Source: Fallopia convolvulus
Taxonomy: Eukaryota > Streptophyta > Magnoliopsida > Caryophyllales > Polygonaceae
NCBI GenBank assembly: GCA_964016875.1
Contig: OZ024734.1
Span: forward strand, 56,065,496-56,129,495
Reading direction: 5' to 3'
Length of the DNA stretch: 64,000 nucleotides
The translations under genes and the position numbers were made by a program. Below, in pieces: positions 11,241 through 23,453 of this stretch. The notes beneath the pieces were generated by a model. The model worked only from the letters and a program-made list of their open reading frames with translations, was not told the origin of the DNA and did not search any database. Positions within the stretch are counted from its first letter, which is position 1. Each line of letters begins with the position of its first letter.

Positions 11241-12370
11241 ACTAACACCTCCAAATTACCTACCTACACGCCGTTAATGAGCCTCCAATTTGAGACATTA
11301 ATTCTCTCTACTCCAAATAATTCTCTCATTGAATTGAAGGATGATCTTCAATCACCTCCAAATTCTCTAGAATCAACAGCATTCCCCCCTGCCCCTACCA
11401 ACAAAAGGGAAAGTGGGTATCCCGAATAAAGGTCGGAAAAGCAAAAGAAGCATAAATGGAGAGAACCCACTACTGAAAGTAGAGCGAAATAATTGTTAAT
11501 AGTAAAATCTGGTTAATTGGAGTCCTTGAAAGGAGTGTGCTTTTTAGAGTGTGGATTATTTTGAATTTTTGGAAGATGAAAGCATAATTAAGCCTAGTGG
11601 GAGAAAAATAGGGATTTGGGTTGGTGTATTTTCGGCCCTTTTTTCTCGAGATCATGCACCTGCTTCAACCGTTATGGGACTAGAGTTCTGCCAATTTTAC
11701 AATCCAATCTCCTTCCCTTTCAAAGTTGTTGTAATTTTCCTTAACTCCATGCAAATCACTTCTAATCATTCGATTTGACTAAATACGTGGAAAAATTGCA
11801 ATGACTTTAATTGATTCGGTAGGCACATTCTTAGGAAATTGCAAGAAACAATTTCAAATTTTGTACTGTACTTGATTTCACCCAATGGCATCGTATAGGT
11901 TTCCAACTAACCTAAACTGGTACTACTATAATGTTATACAGTAGCTTTAAATAAGTGTTCTCTTTGTAATAATACTCTACCCTAGAGCAGAGGTGTGAGG
12001 GTTTGCACAAAGCATTTTTGCATACAAGTAAGAAGTGTGATTATTTTCTTAAAGATGCTACTTTAAGCAGAAAATTGACAAATACTTTTTTTCCGAGGTT
12101 CATTCATGTCTCAAAAAATTGCAACTTGAATGGCAATAATTTCAAGTATGGAAACGAAATTCAACGGATTCCAAGGCAACAGGCCTGATCAAATATCAGC
12201 TGATTAAAAGAAAATTATTTTGCATGCTTTCAGAAGAAAGCCACAACTTGATAGTACCAAGTGTAAATTTGAACCCAAATCAAAGGATTTGCTTGCTGGC
12301 ATAGTATGGGCCGAAAGAAATTGCACAGCATTGATTATGGAAAAACTCAAGTCATTCATGAACAAGTCAA
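11241..12370. other. Intergenic spacer
   Basis: This lies between the 5' end of the LRR receptor gene and the 3' end of the Coa1-like gene. It is AT-rich with no recognisable coding frame. The part near 12200-12370 probably belongs to the 3' UTR of the minus-strand gene that ends at 12371. Confidence 0.5.
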
Positions 12371-14572
12371 TCAGTTGTCGTCTCCTTTTTTGAGATTTTC
12401 AGTCTCTTGACGGTGTTTCATTTCTGCCTCTTGCAATTCTCTTAAGGCGTCCTCCTCATCCTCGATTTGGTCAAGGCTCTCAAATTCCTTGGTGGCAGCC
12501 ATGGCTTTGACCACGGGATCTCTTAACTCAGCTATTAGCCCTCCACCCACCCTGTACTCTTCTTCATCCCCAATCAGGAATAGCCGCTGATCCGGCCCTG
12601 ATGTCATCGGAATGTCCACTGCCAATAGCTTCATACCATACTGTACAAAAACCCACAACACAATCAAATCAGCCAGAGAATAACCAAGAATTGAGATGGC
12701 AATTTAGAATCTGTCACGTAAAATATATAAATACTTCAAATAGACAGACATGACAGGGAGCAATAACAGCCATTCACAAGGCACTAAACATTTCAAGGCC
12801 CTCAATTAAGACAGTTAGATAGATGATAGAGAAAAGATTTTGTTAAGAACTTGCATTTGTAGTTTTCAATGGTTCACTTCCATTTCCATTCCAATCAGGT
12901 TTTTGCTGCATCCATCTTGTACTTCACTAACCGACCTATTGATATTCCAAAAATAAACTAACCTATAGTTAAAAAACAATGAAAATCTGACCATTGATAT
13001 TCACAAAAAACAAACCAAACATCAATCTATCACACCACATTTGTAGTCCAACAACCATCAAAATGAATCACTACATGTTAGCATCAAAGTGATCAATTTG
13101 AATCAATAGCAAAGTACATAAGCAAACCTGGCCCTTTTTCTTCTTGACTTCAACACTGACTAATCCCTTTCTTTCAGAGCCATGAACTGGAAATATAAGG
13201 AAGCAACGTTTACTCCTGAGATGTGGCTTCAACTTGCTCAGTGAAATCCCACCTCCTGACATTACATATGCTCTCAGATCAGTCCCCACCAGAGGCGTGC
13301 CCATAACCTCAAGAATGCTAGCAGAAGTGTTAAGTTTCCTCATGGCCATCCTATAAACTGCATCTGGGTTGATTTTGTATCTTGACCGCAAATAGAGGCC
13401 CTAAAGGAAAAAATGACAAACTAATAAATTAAAGAGCTAAGGGGAAGCAATTTCTTCACAAGGACACAAGACTCATGTGATATGGAACTTATATAATGAC
13501 CCAAATATACCAAGAACAAAAGTCCAGCTTTATGATCTCATTCATTTGTATACAACTTCTACTTATCTGGAAGCATATAATAAATGATATTTCAATCACT
13601 GATTTTTCAGTCTATGACTATACAATGGTTGTTCAGCAATCTTACTATATGATACTGCATAAGAAACTCTCCCCTCCAAAAATGGAAGCCCAAAACCTTC
13701 ATGAGCTGATGATCATGGGTAATGTTTCATGTTCAATCAAACCATAACAAAATTCCTAGTGTAAAATATCAAATTCAAGCAATCCAATGACCGATTAACA
13801 ATAGAAAACAAAGCTGAGCTACTGCCATAAAAACACCCAAACTACACAAAAGAACTAACATATCTCATCACATAATAGGGAATATATGGTCAGTGAGAAG
13901 CTCTACAGACAAATGAGACAGTGTAAGAGATCTTACAGCAAAAGCGACCATAGAACTCGAAAGAGCAAGAAACCCATACTTGGCCATGCCTTCTGATAGC
14001 CCAACAAAAGTGTTTGCGATCCCAAACATAATCCTCCACAAGAAAATACACACAAATACAGCTCCTGACCCTAACAGAAACAAATAGTTCCGCTTCAAAA
14101 ACCCTTCAATTTGCAAGGAGACCGCTTCCCTGTACCTCGAAATGGAAGAGGTAAGCGCAGATACCGGCTTCTGAATCACCTTCCTCGCAATGCCAGCATC
14201 AATCTTGCTCCCAGTACCCGGGCTCTTAATCGAAAAACACCTGATCCCCAATGGATTGAACTCCAATTTCCGGAAACCCAAGCTCTTACAAGAGACATTA
14301 CCTAGATTTGAACCGGTAGACCAGTATTTCCTCCAGGAAAACCTATCGAATGAACTAGGAGACTTCAACTTCGAAGCTGAGAAACCATTTGCAGCAAGTT
14401 TTGCGTGGGTCTTGGAAGCTAGAGAGCCAGAAATCGGAAACCCATTAGGGTTTGTCAGCGAGGAGCCAAACCCACGAGTTTGGGGAAATTGGCTTGGTGA
14501 AATAGGGTTCCGGGCGCGGTTGAATTGGAGTCTGAGAAGACCGCTGATGATTCTGGGTGGGGGTTTTGACAT
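12371..14572 (-). CDS. Mitochondrial membrane protein with Coa1/Tim21-like C-terminal domain
   Basis: Three exons (14572-13937, 13400-13128, 12640-12371) join in phase to 392 residues. The start is the ATG at 14572 (MSKPPPRIISGLLRLQF). The first 60 or so residues are rich in Arg, Ser and Pro and poor in acid, like a mitochondrial presequence. Two hydrophobic segments follow (about residues 171-195, and 199-215 across the exon 1/2 junction). After these come NPDAVYRMAMRKLN, ILEVMGTPLVGTDLRAY, SGGGISLSK and a beta-rich stretch, ending in an acidic helix (LDQIEDEEDALRELQEAEMKH). The pattern of a membrane anchor, then a short helix, then 'lG.Pl...i.gG' strands resembles Coa1 and Tim21, which assist cytochrome oxidase assembly or import. 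I assign this by pattern memory only. A conserved plant protein of unknown function is the fallback. Confidence 0.7.
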
Positions 14573-15580
14573 TCTCTGTAACCTGATTTGCAAGATACCC
14601 AAAATTCGAGATCCAGAGTAGTGAAGAAAGCACAGACTGCAGCACAGAAATATAGTCGTCGGAAACTTGAACGGAAGATTGAACAATGGAAGTCGCTTCG
14701 CCGTGGATCACCGGGAGCCGACCGAGAATTTGGACTATTTTGGTCGTCCAAGACTCCAAGTCCAACACCTTCATTCTTGCGACTGACGCTACAATGAGCA
14801 GCTCAAGAATGCGAGTGCGAAACCCGGTTAACATTGGGCTAAAATACTGGGCTTGCTAATATAAATCTGGGCTCCCTTTTGGACTTTTGTTCTGCCCATC
14901 ATAAATATTGCTTGTAAGGTCCAAATAATGAAAAGAAAAACATTTTTTTCCTCTCTATGTTGACCCACGAAATATTCCACTCGTTTCGCAATAAAAAAGA
15001 AAGCGAAGGGTGAATTCCCACCAAGCTCTACATGGAAAAAGCCTATGACCAGATTAGTTGGGAATTCTTACTTCACATCCTCGATAAATTCGGTTGCATT
15101 AGCAAGTTCTTTGGTTGGAGGATCAGGGAATGTATTGACACTGTCTCATTCTTGATATTGGTCAATAACGGGCCGACGGACTAATTCTTTCGCCAAAGAG
15201 GTCTACAACAAGAAGTCCCCTTATCTCTTCATACTAGTTGTCGAGGTCTTTGCATGACAACTTCATTCTTGCAGCATCGAGCAAAAAAGAGGAATTGGAA
15301 TCTAGATTGCCAAGGGGAACAAAAATCTATTTCTTTGCATTCGCGAACGACATCATCATTTTTCAAAAATTAAATTGCCAAACCGGCAGTAAAATCAAAA
15401 ACATAACTGATGACTAATGTTAAATATCTCGACAAAAAGTCAATTTCCATAAATCCGCATTCCAAGATACAACTTAAATAAATTCTCCATTTATCAAACA
15501 CATAATCCACGAGCAGATACTTCGGTTGTCCGATAATCAATGGAAGAGTGACGAAAAATAATTTAAAAACATGAACACTT

Positions 15581-15670
15581 AAAACAAGGGTTTTTTACTA
15601 AACAAATTGAAAGTCAACATATTGTAAAACAAGGGTTTTTTACTAAACAAATTGAAAGTCAACATATTGT
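15581..15670. repeat. Perfect 45-bp tandem duplication
   Basis: The 45-bp unit starting aaaacaagggttttttacta at 15581-15625 is repeated exactly at 15626-15670. It lies in the decayed LINE. The perfect identity in an otherwise degraded element means the duplication is recent. Confidence 0.9.
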
Positions 15671-15745
15671 CAAAAGAATGGCGCAAAACCCTCATTAAAA
15701 CCAACCTCTCGGCACTATCCAACTATCTCATGCAATCCTTTTGAC

Positions 15746-15835
15746 ATGCGACCCAACCCGTAAAACCGGTAACCCATAATCCGGGTTACGGGTTGATGAA
15801 TTTTTTTTACGGGTTATGGGTCGGGTAGGGTTGAC
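15746..15835. repeat. Short fold-back element
   Basis: The left arm (cgacccaacccgtaaaa) and right arm (ttttacgggttatgggtcg) are inverted copies with a 3-nt gap, and internal ggttacgggtt motifs reinforce the fold. The length is about 90 bp, inside LINE copy A. It resembles a tiny non-autonomous DNA element, but I could not define a target duplication. Confidence 0.5.
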
Positions 15836-16194
15836 CCTTCGAACAACCCTAACATTAAATGAATCAAGCCTTACAAATGAAATTACTATGCAAAATCTTC
15901 TCAGAACTTGACAACATATGGGTAAAAATTGTATCAGAAAAATACCTTAGAAAAGAAAACCTCTCCTCATACACCAAGAAGCAAAACACGTCATAACAAT
16001 GGTCCAAACTCATGAGTTTGTGTGACCATTTCTTTTCTAGTCTCAATTGGCAAGTGGCCGATGACCCAACAATCTGATTCTAGAATGATAATTGGACGGG
16101 ATTCGACAAATTAGAACATAAGACAATTGTCCAACAAAATATCAACAAGGAGGAACTTGTTGTTGAATACCTCCTAAACGATAACACATAGAAC

Positions 16195-16633
16195 TGGTTT
16201 TAGGATGGAACCTCACGGGCTTATGTGTTGGGCCGAACGCGCTTATGCGCATGAACCCGATGTGTGTACCCCCCACGTCATATTGGCCCGCCAGAATTTA
16301 TCATGGTATCAGAGCCTGTTCGGTTTGGGTCCGAATTCCTGGTCTAATGGGCTAGCCGGCCTTAAGGCACAAAAAAAACGTCAAGTTGCAACTGGCATTT
16401 GTGAGGCCAAGCAGTTGCACTTGAGGGGGCGTGTGGAAGTAAAGAGCTTCCCACATCTAAAAATTGAAAGATAAAATGCCTACATATATACCCTTGGGCT
16501 ACTCCTCTTATTGCCGATTGGTTTTAGGATGGAACCCCACGGGCTTATGTGTTGGGCCGAACGCGCTTATGCGCATGAACCCGACGTGTGTACCCCCCCC
16601 CCCCACGTCATATTGGCCCGCCGGAATTTATCA
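16195..16633 (+). mobile_element. TRIM (terminal-repeat retrotransposon in miniature)
   Basis: Two direct terminal repeats bracket a 128-bp interior. The 3' LTR (16432-16633, 202 bp) begins TGTGGAAG and ends TTATCA. The 5' LTR (16195-16303, 109 bp) matches its last part and lacks about 90 bp of the front. Directly after the 5' LTR is TGGTATCAGAGC (16304-16315), the exact primer-binding site complementary to initiator tRNA-Met. A polypurine tract (GAGGGGG) precedes the 3' LTR. There is no coding capacity. It sits inside LINE copy A; the 4-bp aact on both sides may be its target duplication. Confidence 0.85.
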
Positions 16634-17063
16634 AACTTACATAAGGATCCACCGAGTCTTGAGTCTAGAAATGGATAATAAAGTCTCACAAATCATCAAA
16701 CCCGTTAAAAAAATCCTAGACATGATATAATAAAGACCTAGCAAAAATGGTTGGTATACAACTCGATTCACTATAAATCGGATCCACAATAATTAAGGAG
16801 AAACTTTCACCGACCTTGATTGGATTTGAAAACTGAATATTCCTTTCAAAATAAAAAAAAAACTTCCTTTGGAAAGTCGTCCGTAATGGTTTACCAACCA
16901 AAATGAAACTTGTGCAATATCATGTTGTTGTCCCACAAGGGTGTGTGGCATACTGACATGTGATAACCATAATGAAGAGTGAAGACACCCCTCATTTAAT
17001 CTTAGAATGTCCCCACACAAAACAAATTCTAAAATCCATCAATGCAAAGGGTGCACACATAAT

Positions 17064-17924
17064 TAGAGACGGACGGGGACATGTGCCCCCACTTCCCTCC
17101 AACTAATTATTTAATTTTATTGTTTTAATTTCTTAAGTATAAAATAAAAGCCTATACTAATATTATAAGTATTAAGGGCTCGTTTGGTATTGATATCATA
17201 TATCGGTATCGGGTATCAGTATCGGGTATCGGTATCGGATATGGGATATCATTCATATCTCATATCCCTCATACCTCTTTTATTTGGGGTATATCAAATA
17301 TCAAGGAAAAGGCCTTGTTTTGATATCAAAGATATCGTCGGATATCCATATACTCCCACACCAAACACTAGATATGACTTGATATCGATATCGATATCCA
17401 TATACTCTCATACCAAACACAAGATATGGCCCGATACTGATATCTGATATCAGGATATCAATACCAAACGGGCCCTAATTAGTCTAGTTGGTATAGTCCT
17501 CGTTTTAATTACTAGCGGAGTGTATATTGTTCGAATCTTGTTACTGAGCCATCACTTAAATTAAAGTTTTGTTGGTATTTTACTTAAATATATGTTTTAT
17601 CTGTCATGTTTTTTTATCCTTTTTTATTTTTCTTCCTTAGTATAAATTAGTATTTTCTACGATTCTAGTTTGTTAAGTTTGTAAGAACTTGAATTATGTT
17701 TTCTCCGTCAATGTATATGTTAATTTCAAAAGTACACTATGGAACGACTATTTTAACAAATTGTAATTTTTTTAAGATTTAACAATCATTTTTAATAAAT
17801 AAAAAATAAAAAAATCCCAAAAACGATGTCACTAGTATCAACGATTCACAACCGATCGACAACTCCACCCTCCCGGATAATATAAGTTGTGCCCCGCTTC
17901 CAAAAGATCATGCATTCGTCACTG
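17064..17924. mobile_element. Non-autonomous hAT element, 861 bp
   Basis: Perfect 8-bp flanks (cacataat, 17056-17063 and 17925-17932) bracket ends reading TAGAGACGGACG on the left and, inverted from the right, CAGTGACGAATG. These fit the T/CAG.GACG pattern of hAT termini with an 8-bp target duplication. There is no transposase frame inside. It interrupts LINE copy A between the zinc region and RNase H, and it contains the Harbinger-type MITE at 17176-17475. A tRNA-like A box and B box pair (17480-17545) lies just after that MITE. Confidence 0.65.
17176..17475. mobile_element. Tourist/Harbinger-type MITE, 300 bp
   Basis: The terminal inverted repeats are 22 bp with one mismatch: the left end is gggctcgtttggtattgat and the right end is its inverse with gggcccg. 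A 3-bp TAA flanks each side (17173-17175, 17476-17478), the TWA duplication typical of PIF/Harbinger. The interior consists of degenerate ATATCG/GATATC repeats that let the whole element fold back. There is no coding frame. Confidence 0.88.
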
Positions 17925-18249
17925 CACATAATTGACCAAATCAACCCATGTGGTAAAAAAACCACACAAAATTCTAAAGAGACTTTGATCCAGAACCTTT
18001 GAAATTTAATTTGAATGAATTTGTTATTCATTGTGATCCATTTGGTACTTCGAGAATTTGAAGGCGTTTGTCACCTATAATATCCAAAGCAAAAAAAACC
18101 CAAACAAATATTTGTGAATTTCTATCAAAACGGAAACGATTGGGATATGGTGAATTCCGATATAAAAGTCCTCTACCCACCATGCCTTACAAGCGGAATG
18201 ACTACAACTAAGCAGGAGAGATCAAATCTCAAATGGGACCCAACTAAAT

Positions 18250-18563
18250 CATATTAAATTGAACTTTGATGGTGTTGTTGACTCGAATGGTGCTTCATCT
18301 TTCGGCTTTTCCCTTCGCAATCATCTGGGATCATCGATCCATTTCGATGGAGGCTTATTGGGTAGTCACTCTATGGATATGTTCGAAGCCATCACTCTTC
18401 GACGAGGGGTTTTTGAGGCCATTTGGCATGGTGTTCCCCACATCCTGGTTGAGGGTGACAACTTGCAACTAATCAATGTCATTTGTGGCAATTGGAGCTA
18501 CCCTTGCGATATTGAGCTGGTTCGGTTCGACATTTTGTACTTGCTGGCATCTTTTAAGAGTTA
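18250..18563 (+). pseudogene. RNase H domain of LINE copy A
   Basis: An open stretch starting LNFDGVVDSNGASSFGF and containing SMDMFEAITLRRGVFEA and ILVEGDNLQLINVI matches the plant RVT_3 RNase H fold: first Asp in NFDG, Glu in FEA, third acid in EGDN. This is the C-terminal domain of plant L1-type ORF2 proteins. It is cut off from the reverse transcriptase by insertions and stops, so it is a fossil, not a host gene. Confidence 0.75.
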
Positions 18564-18690
18564 GTGCATCTCTTACATTTTTCGATAAGTCAACTCTATT
18601 CCAGACTGCATTGCTGGATCGTTCTGTCTTGTCTTCTCCGTCCCTCTTACTAATGAAGCCTTGAAGGAGGCGAGACCTTTTTAATTTCAT

Positions 18691-20512
18691 ACTTTCATTA
18701 TACCAAACAAGTAAATTTATTTTTCAAGAAAATGAATTTAAAGTTATTTTTGAAGAAAATGGACAAAGTGAATGTTATACTACAAGGGTCTCGTGCGAGT
18801 TTTGTTTGTATTACGAATTTACGGTGGAAGTAAATAATAGCCTCAATGTAGCCACAGTAGGTACGTAGTAGTTTATCTCGTTCTAGACTACACATTGTTC
18901 TGACCCCTTCCTTTTATTCGTTTATAGGCATAGATCGGTTCACGTGTTGAATGTTGTATGCAACTTGCTACACATTTTAACAAACACAAATACATTCATG
19001 CACCACGTTGATTAAAACCTTAAATTGTATAAAATAATAGGAACAGTTACCTTGAAGGGCTAACATACAATAAGATTAGCACGAAGGCCGGAAAAGAAAA
19101 TAGTAGGTTAACTATAAATTGCATAAAAATAAGAAAAATATTAAGAGAAAAAGCAATATTACAATATTTGATAAACAATTAATAAATAATAAGCTAACCG
19201 AAAATTGCTTGATTGTTTTGGTTTCTCTAGAAGGAGCTAGGATACATATTAAGAATAAGTACATTGGATGATTTCCGACTTCTCCTCTATCTAAATAAAG
19301 TGTTAAACAAGCAGATACTTGATATATAGGGTTGGAAAGATATGGTTGTTGTAAATCTATTTAGGATGATTTGATTAATTGAGAGAATATCTTATTTATG
19401 AAAGTAAGTAAGATATGATTGTAGTGTGGTCAAATCATTCTAAACATGATTAGGTTAATATGGTTTCGATTTATCGATCACAAGAGCCTTTGTCAAGTGT
19501 GTGAAGCTTGAGACTGGCCTATTGTCGTACGTGATGCTCGTGTTGTTGTGTGTCTTGTTTATTTTGTTGATTACTCGTTCTTAGGTTGATAAGTTAGGAT
19601 TCGGTAGTTTTAGGTTCTAGAAATTAGAATATACTATTGTAAAGTCTTAACCGGCTTATAGTTTGTGTAAATATCAATAAAATAAAAGGAGATTTCAACT
19701 ACCCTAGAGAAGGAGTGGTTTTCTCTTATTCAGCTAGTTGGTTGAGTAAGATGGATATTCCACTATAAGTGATTGTATTGTTGCATATTTCTGTCGCGCA
19801 ATCCTTGTTTCCATGGAATGAAGCAATATCTGTACGTAACAGTCATTCCAACACTTTTTCCAATTCTCATTTCACCCAAAAATGGAATTTGATCAAGAAA
19901 AGAAATTACATGATTATATATTTGAGGTGAAATTTATCAAATTGGTTGAGTAATTAAATTAAATGACTTATCTACTTTGCATGCAAATACGTATTTTTGT
20001 TAATTTGGTCAAGTGTAAATACGTATTACAATGATCGGAGTAGGTCGCTATTTACCTTGTTAGGGCGGGGTAAGTTTTATAATTATGTATTGGCCACTTG
20101 GTGGTTTTGCCTGACTTTATTAGGGCCGGTAGCTGGGAATGAGCCGAAATCAAAATGGCCGGTGAAGAAACAAATGAACAGACCCTATATGCTAGGAATT
20201 AAGAGCTCTAGTTAGTTGATGTCACATATATTTATACAGTCTTTGTGATGAAAAGTCAAAACTGGGGCTGCTGATCATGAATCCTCTTGTGTTGGCTTCA
20301 TGGCCAACAAGATATAGCACAAATATCTATCTTCCACCTTTATCAATCGATTGTACTCGATCATCAGCTGTGTATCTTGGCTGGATGGATGGAGGGTACG
20401 TATATACTGTATGTGCCTAGTCAATTTAAGTAGAGAGCAGCAGACCCTGCTTTCAAGTGCTGGTGTTCCCAGGAAACATAGACTATTTAATGACGTTTCA
20501 CTCACCGCATAC
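18691..20512. other. AT-rich intergenic spacer
   Basis: I see no gene. The part around 19300-19850 has features reminiscent of an LTR (a polyadenylation-like AATAAAATAAAA, and CAAGTGTGTGAAGC repeats), but I found no paired repeat, primer site or target duplication. I therefore leave it unassigned. Confidence 0.5.
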
Positions 20513-20537
20513 CCTGATATAGGCATGGACATTTGTG

Positions 20538-20760
20538 CGGCCCGGCCCGGCCCGGCCCGGCCCGGCCCGCGTTTTTTTGAGCATCCAGCCCGGCCCGTCC
20601 AGCCCGCGGGCCAGACGGGCCCAACCCACCCGGGTCCAGTGCCGGGCCCGGGTCGAGAAATATTGGCCCGGCCCGGACGGGCCAGTCAACGGGCCTACAG
20701 CCCGGCCCGGCCCGGCCCGGCCCGGTCCTCAACGGCTCTTTTAAAGAGCCGTTGGGCCAA
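20538..20760. repeat. Left subterminal GGCCCG array and hairpin
   Basis: Runs of (GGCCC)n on the top strand fill the first 200 bp of the hAT element. They are followed by a near-perfect palindrome, CAACGGCTCTTTTAAAGAG plus its closing arm (about 20729-20753). In hAT elements, subterminal repeats are the transposase binding sites, so these are likely cis-acting ends. Confidence 0.8.
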
Positions 20761-21184
20761 CGGCTAGTTCACAAAAAAAAAAATAAAATAAAATAAAGGC
20801 AACGGCTACTTTGATTTAAAAAAAAAAAAATTAAATTCCTCTCCTATTCTAATCTTCTATAAATACCACCCAATCTTCAACATTTTTTTCCACACAATCT
20901 CCTCAATCCCTCATCTCTCAACTCTCAATCTCATACTTGCTTATTCTACTACAAGTCTTACAATCTACAAAGTGTCTTAATCTCATTTTACTTGCTTTTG
21001 TTATTTTTAATCTCTATTTAGTCTTTCAAAACAAAAAAAAAAGGTATTAATTTTCAAAAACAAGTTTACCTTATTTATTTACATTTCGAATTTAATTTTC
21101 TTCTCCTTTTATAAAAAAAAACAAAAAAAGTTATAATCTCTTGCTTATTCTTAGTCTTTAAAAAAAAATCCCCTTTTATAAAAA

Positions 21185-23453
21185 ATGGAGGGACAAGGTA
21201 ATATGGGTTTGTCCCAAGAGGAATTTGATCATTTGGCGGCGCATGGAAGGGCTCAAATGGAAGATCAACCCGGTAAGTAATTTTTTTATTTCATTTATAA
21301 TACAAATAATTTGTTATTTCGTTTATAATATAAATAATTTGTTATTTCATTTATGATATAAATAATTTTATTTTTTAGGTTTCATCCCATCTCAAGCAAG
21401 TGTTACACAAGAGGCGGGAAGCTCCTCGACTACGATAAAAGATACGACCTCTGGCTCTATTGCTTGGAAATACTTCGACAAAGTCGACGATCCAAAAAGC
21501 CCCGGCAATTTTATTACTACGTGTCTAATTTGCAAGGCGAGGGGAGTTAGAAGGGGTCACTCTTACAAATTCACCAAGAATAGCGGAACGGGAACGTTGA
21601 AAAGGCACTTGAATAGGCTACATCCCGAAGTGATGGTCCCCGAAGGTCAAGGTGGTTCAAGCGGCGGAATTCAAACCCAAATAGGCGGGTTTGCCTCTTC
21701 TCAAGCTGGAGGTAACTTATTTTGTTACAATAGAGATAAAATGATTGATGGCATGGCTGAATATATTACAAAATCTGAAAAACCATTCTCTTTTGGAGAA
21801 GACTATGACTTTCAAAAATTTGCTAAATTATCTTTGCAACCGGCTTATCAACAAGTTGGTCGTAAGACCTTAAAACGTAGATGCGTGCAACAATATGAAA
21901 GGGCTAAATCTAAATTGGTACAATTTTTTGAGAAATATGATGGTCGTGTGTGTATTACAAGTGATATTTGGAGTTCTAGAGTAGGCGATTCATATATCTC
22001 TGTCACTGCCCACTGGAATGATGATAATTGGTTGTTGCAAAAACGTGTCATTGGTTTTGAACCTATGTTTGAAAGTCACACCGGAGCTAATATATATGAT
22101 CATATTGTTAGAATTCTTAAGGAATTTAATTTGTTTGCAAAAGTGTTTTCACTTTCCTTCGATAATGCCTCTGCTAATACTAGATGTATTGATTTATTTA
22201 AAAGACATGTACCTCTTTTGTTAAATGGAGATCTTTGTCATATTAGATGTGCTGCGCATATTGTTAACTTATCTGTTCAAGAAGCATGCAAAGATCTTCA
22301 TGATTTGATTGGACCGATTAGAGAGTGCATTAGATGGCTTAGGTTCACCGGTACCGCAAAACGTCGCTATAAGATCTTGTGTCAAGAACAAGGATTATTT
22401 CCTAGGAAATGGAGTATGGATACACCAACTCGTTGGAACTCCACTTTTGATATGTTACAACCTGCTTGTACTTATAAAAATGTTATAACCACTTTGTATG
22501 CTGAGCAGTATAGAGGTCCGAATGGTACTCCCGGATTTATTTCCGAGGAGCAATGGGGGATCGCGACACAAATATGTGAGCTTCTAAAAACTTTTAAGGA
22601 TGCAACACTGGTTTTTTCACAAGTTTATACGCCTAACGTCCATTTAGTTATTTTTCAATGTTGCAATATTACATATGCCATGCAAGAAATGCAAGTAAAG
22701 CAACCATCATTAGGTAACATAATTGAAAACATGCGAACAAAATGGTTATCTTATTTTAACAAGTTTCCTGTTATATATTGTATTGCTGCATTATTAGATC
22801 CTACTATGAAGAAGCAAGGTTTAGAAAATATGTTAGATTTTTATTATGATTGGTATGCTGATATTGATTTCGCCATTGCAACATTAATTAAGTTATATGA
22901 AAAATATGCAGAAAAACTAAATATTCCACCTACATCTACTAATCGACCCTCTTCATCTTCTACTTCTACTACTAGCAAAATTGCATCTTTAATTTTCAAA
23001 AAACCCCGAACATCACCTAGTTCTGGTTCTATTGCACCTACAAGATCTATTATTATGGATTTCTTGACCACTGAACATCAATTCCCCGACGGATGTGATG
23101 TTCTTCAGTGGTGGAGAAACCATTGCGACCAATATCCTATACTTGCTAACATAGCTAAGGATGTATTAGCTATACCTGCGTCTACCATTGCGTCCGAGTC
23201 TATTTTTAGCGCAGGTCGAAGAGTAATTTCGGAAAAAAGATGCCGACTTGATCCACAAACCGTCAAGACATTGATATGCAAGAAGGATTGGGATCGTGCC
23301 GAGGAAAGGACGCAAGAAGAGTACGAAATGAGTGCAATAAAATTCGAGACCGAGGACGATGTCGAAGGGATGACCACTGACAACTCTTCTAACGCCGGAA
23401 GTGGTGGGAATGATGCAATTGACGAAGAAACCCCCGAAGACTTTGACGAATGA
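21185..23453 (+). CDS. hAT transposase (BED zinc finger, RICESLEEPER-like)
   Basis: Two exons (21185-21272 and 21379-23453; intron GTAAGT...TTTTAG) give 720 residues without interruption. Order: acidic N-terminus; BED zinc finger with CLIC and HLNRLH ligands (about residues 78-110) for DNA binding; RNase H-like core with a catalytic Asp in CITSDIWSS and another in LSFDNASAN; the CAAHIVNL and TRWNSTFDML motifs; and a C-terminal hAT dimerisation domain (WWRNHCDQYPILANIAKDVL, then ASESIFSAGRR). It catalyses cut-and-paste transposition of the surrounding element. All expected motifs are present. It could instead be a domesticated RICESLEEPER-type protein, but the flanking ends and duplication argue for a live transposon. 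Confidence 0.92.

Larger units (their letters stand above)
15005..18690 (+). mobile_element. L1-type LINE remnant, copy A (nested and broken)
   Basis: Translated fragments match the LINE copy at 25960-28690. The reverse transcriptase core starts near 15030 (MEKAYDQISWEFL, then FGWRIRECIDTVSFLILVNN). A zf-RVT-like zinc region lies at about 16900-17050 (with ILECPHTKQIL), and an RNase H domain at 18250-18563. Stops and frameshifts break every frame. The element is interrupted by a 45-bp tandem duplication, a fold-back, a miniature LTR element and a non-autonomous hAT, all listed separately. It is inactive. Confidence 0.8.

Noticed and set aside
19300..19850. Possible solo LTR
   Set aside because: AATAAA-like signals and LTR-like composition, but no TG...CA ends with matching target repeats that I could confirm.
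20498..20767. Overlapping Pro/Gly/Arg-rich open frames in the GGCCCG arrays
   Set aside because: Low-complexity translations of the hAT subterminal repeats in all frames; not genes.
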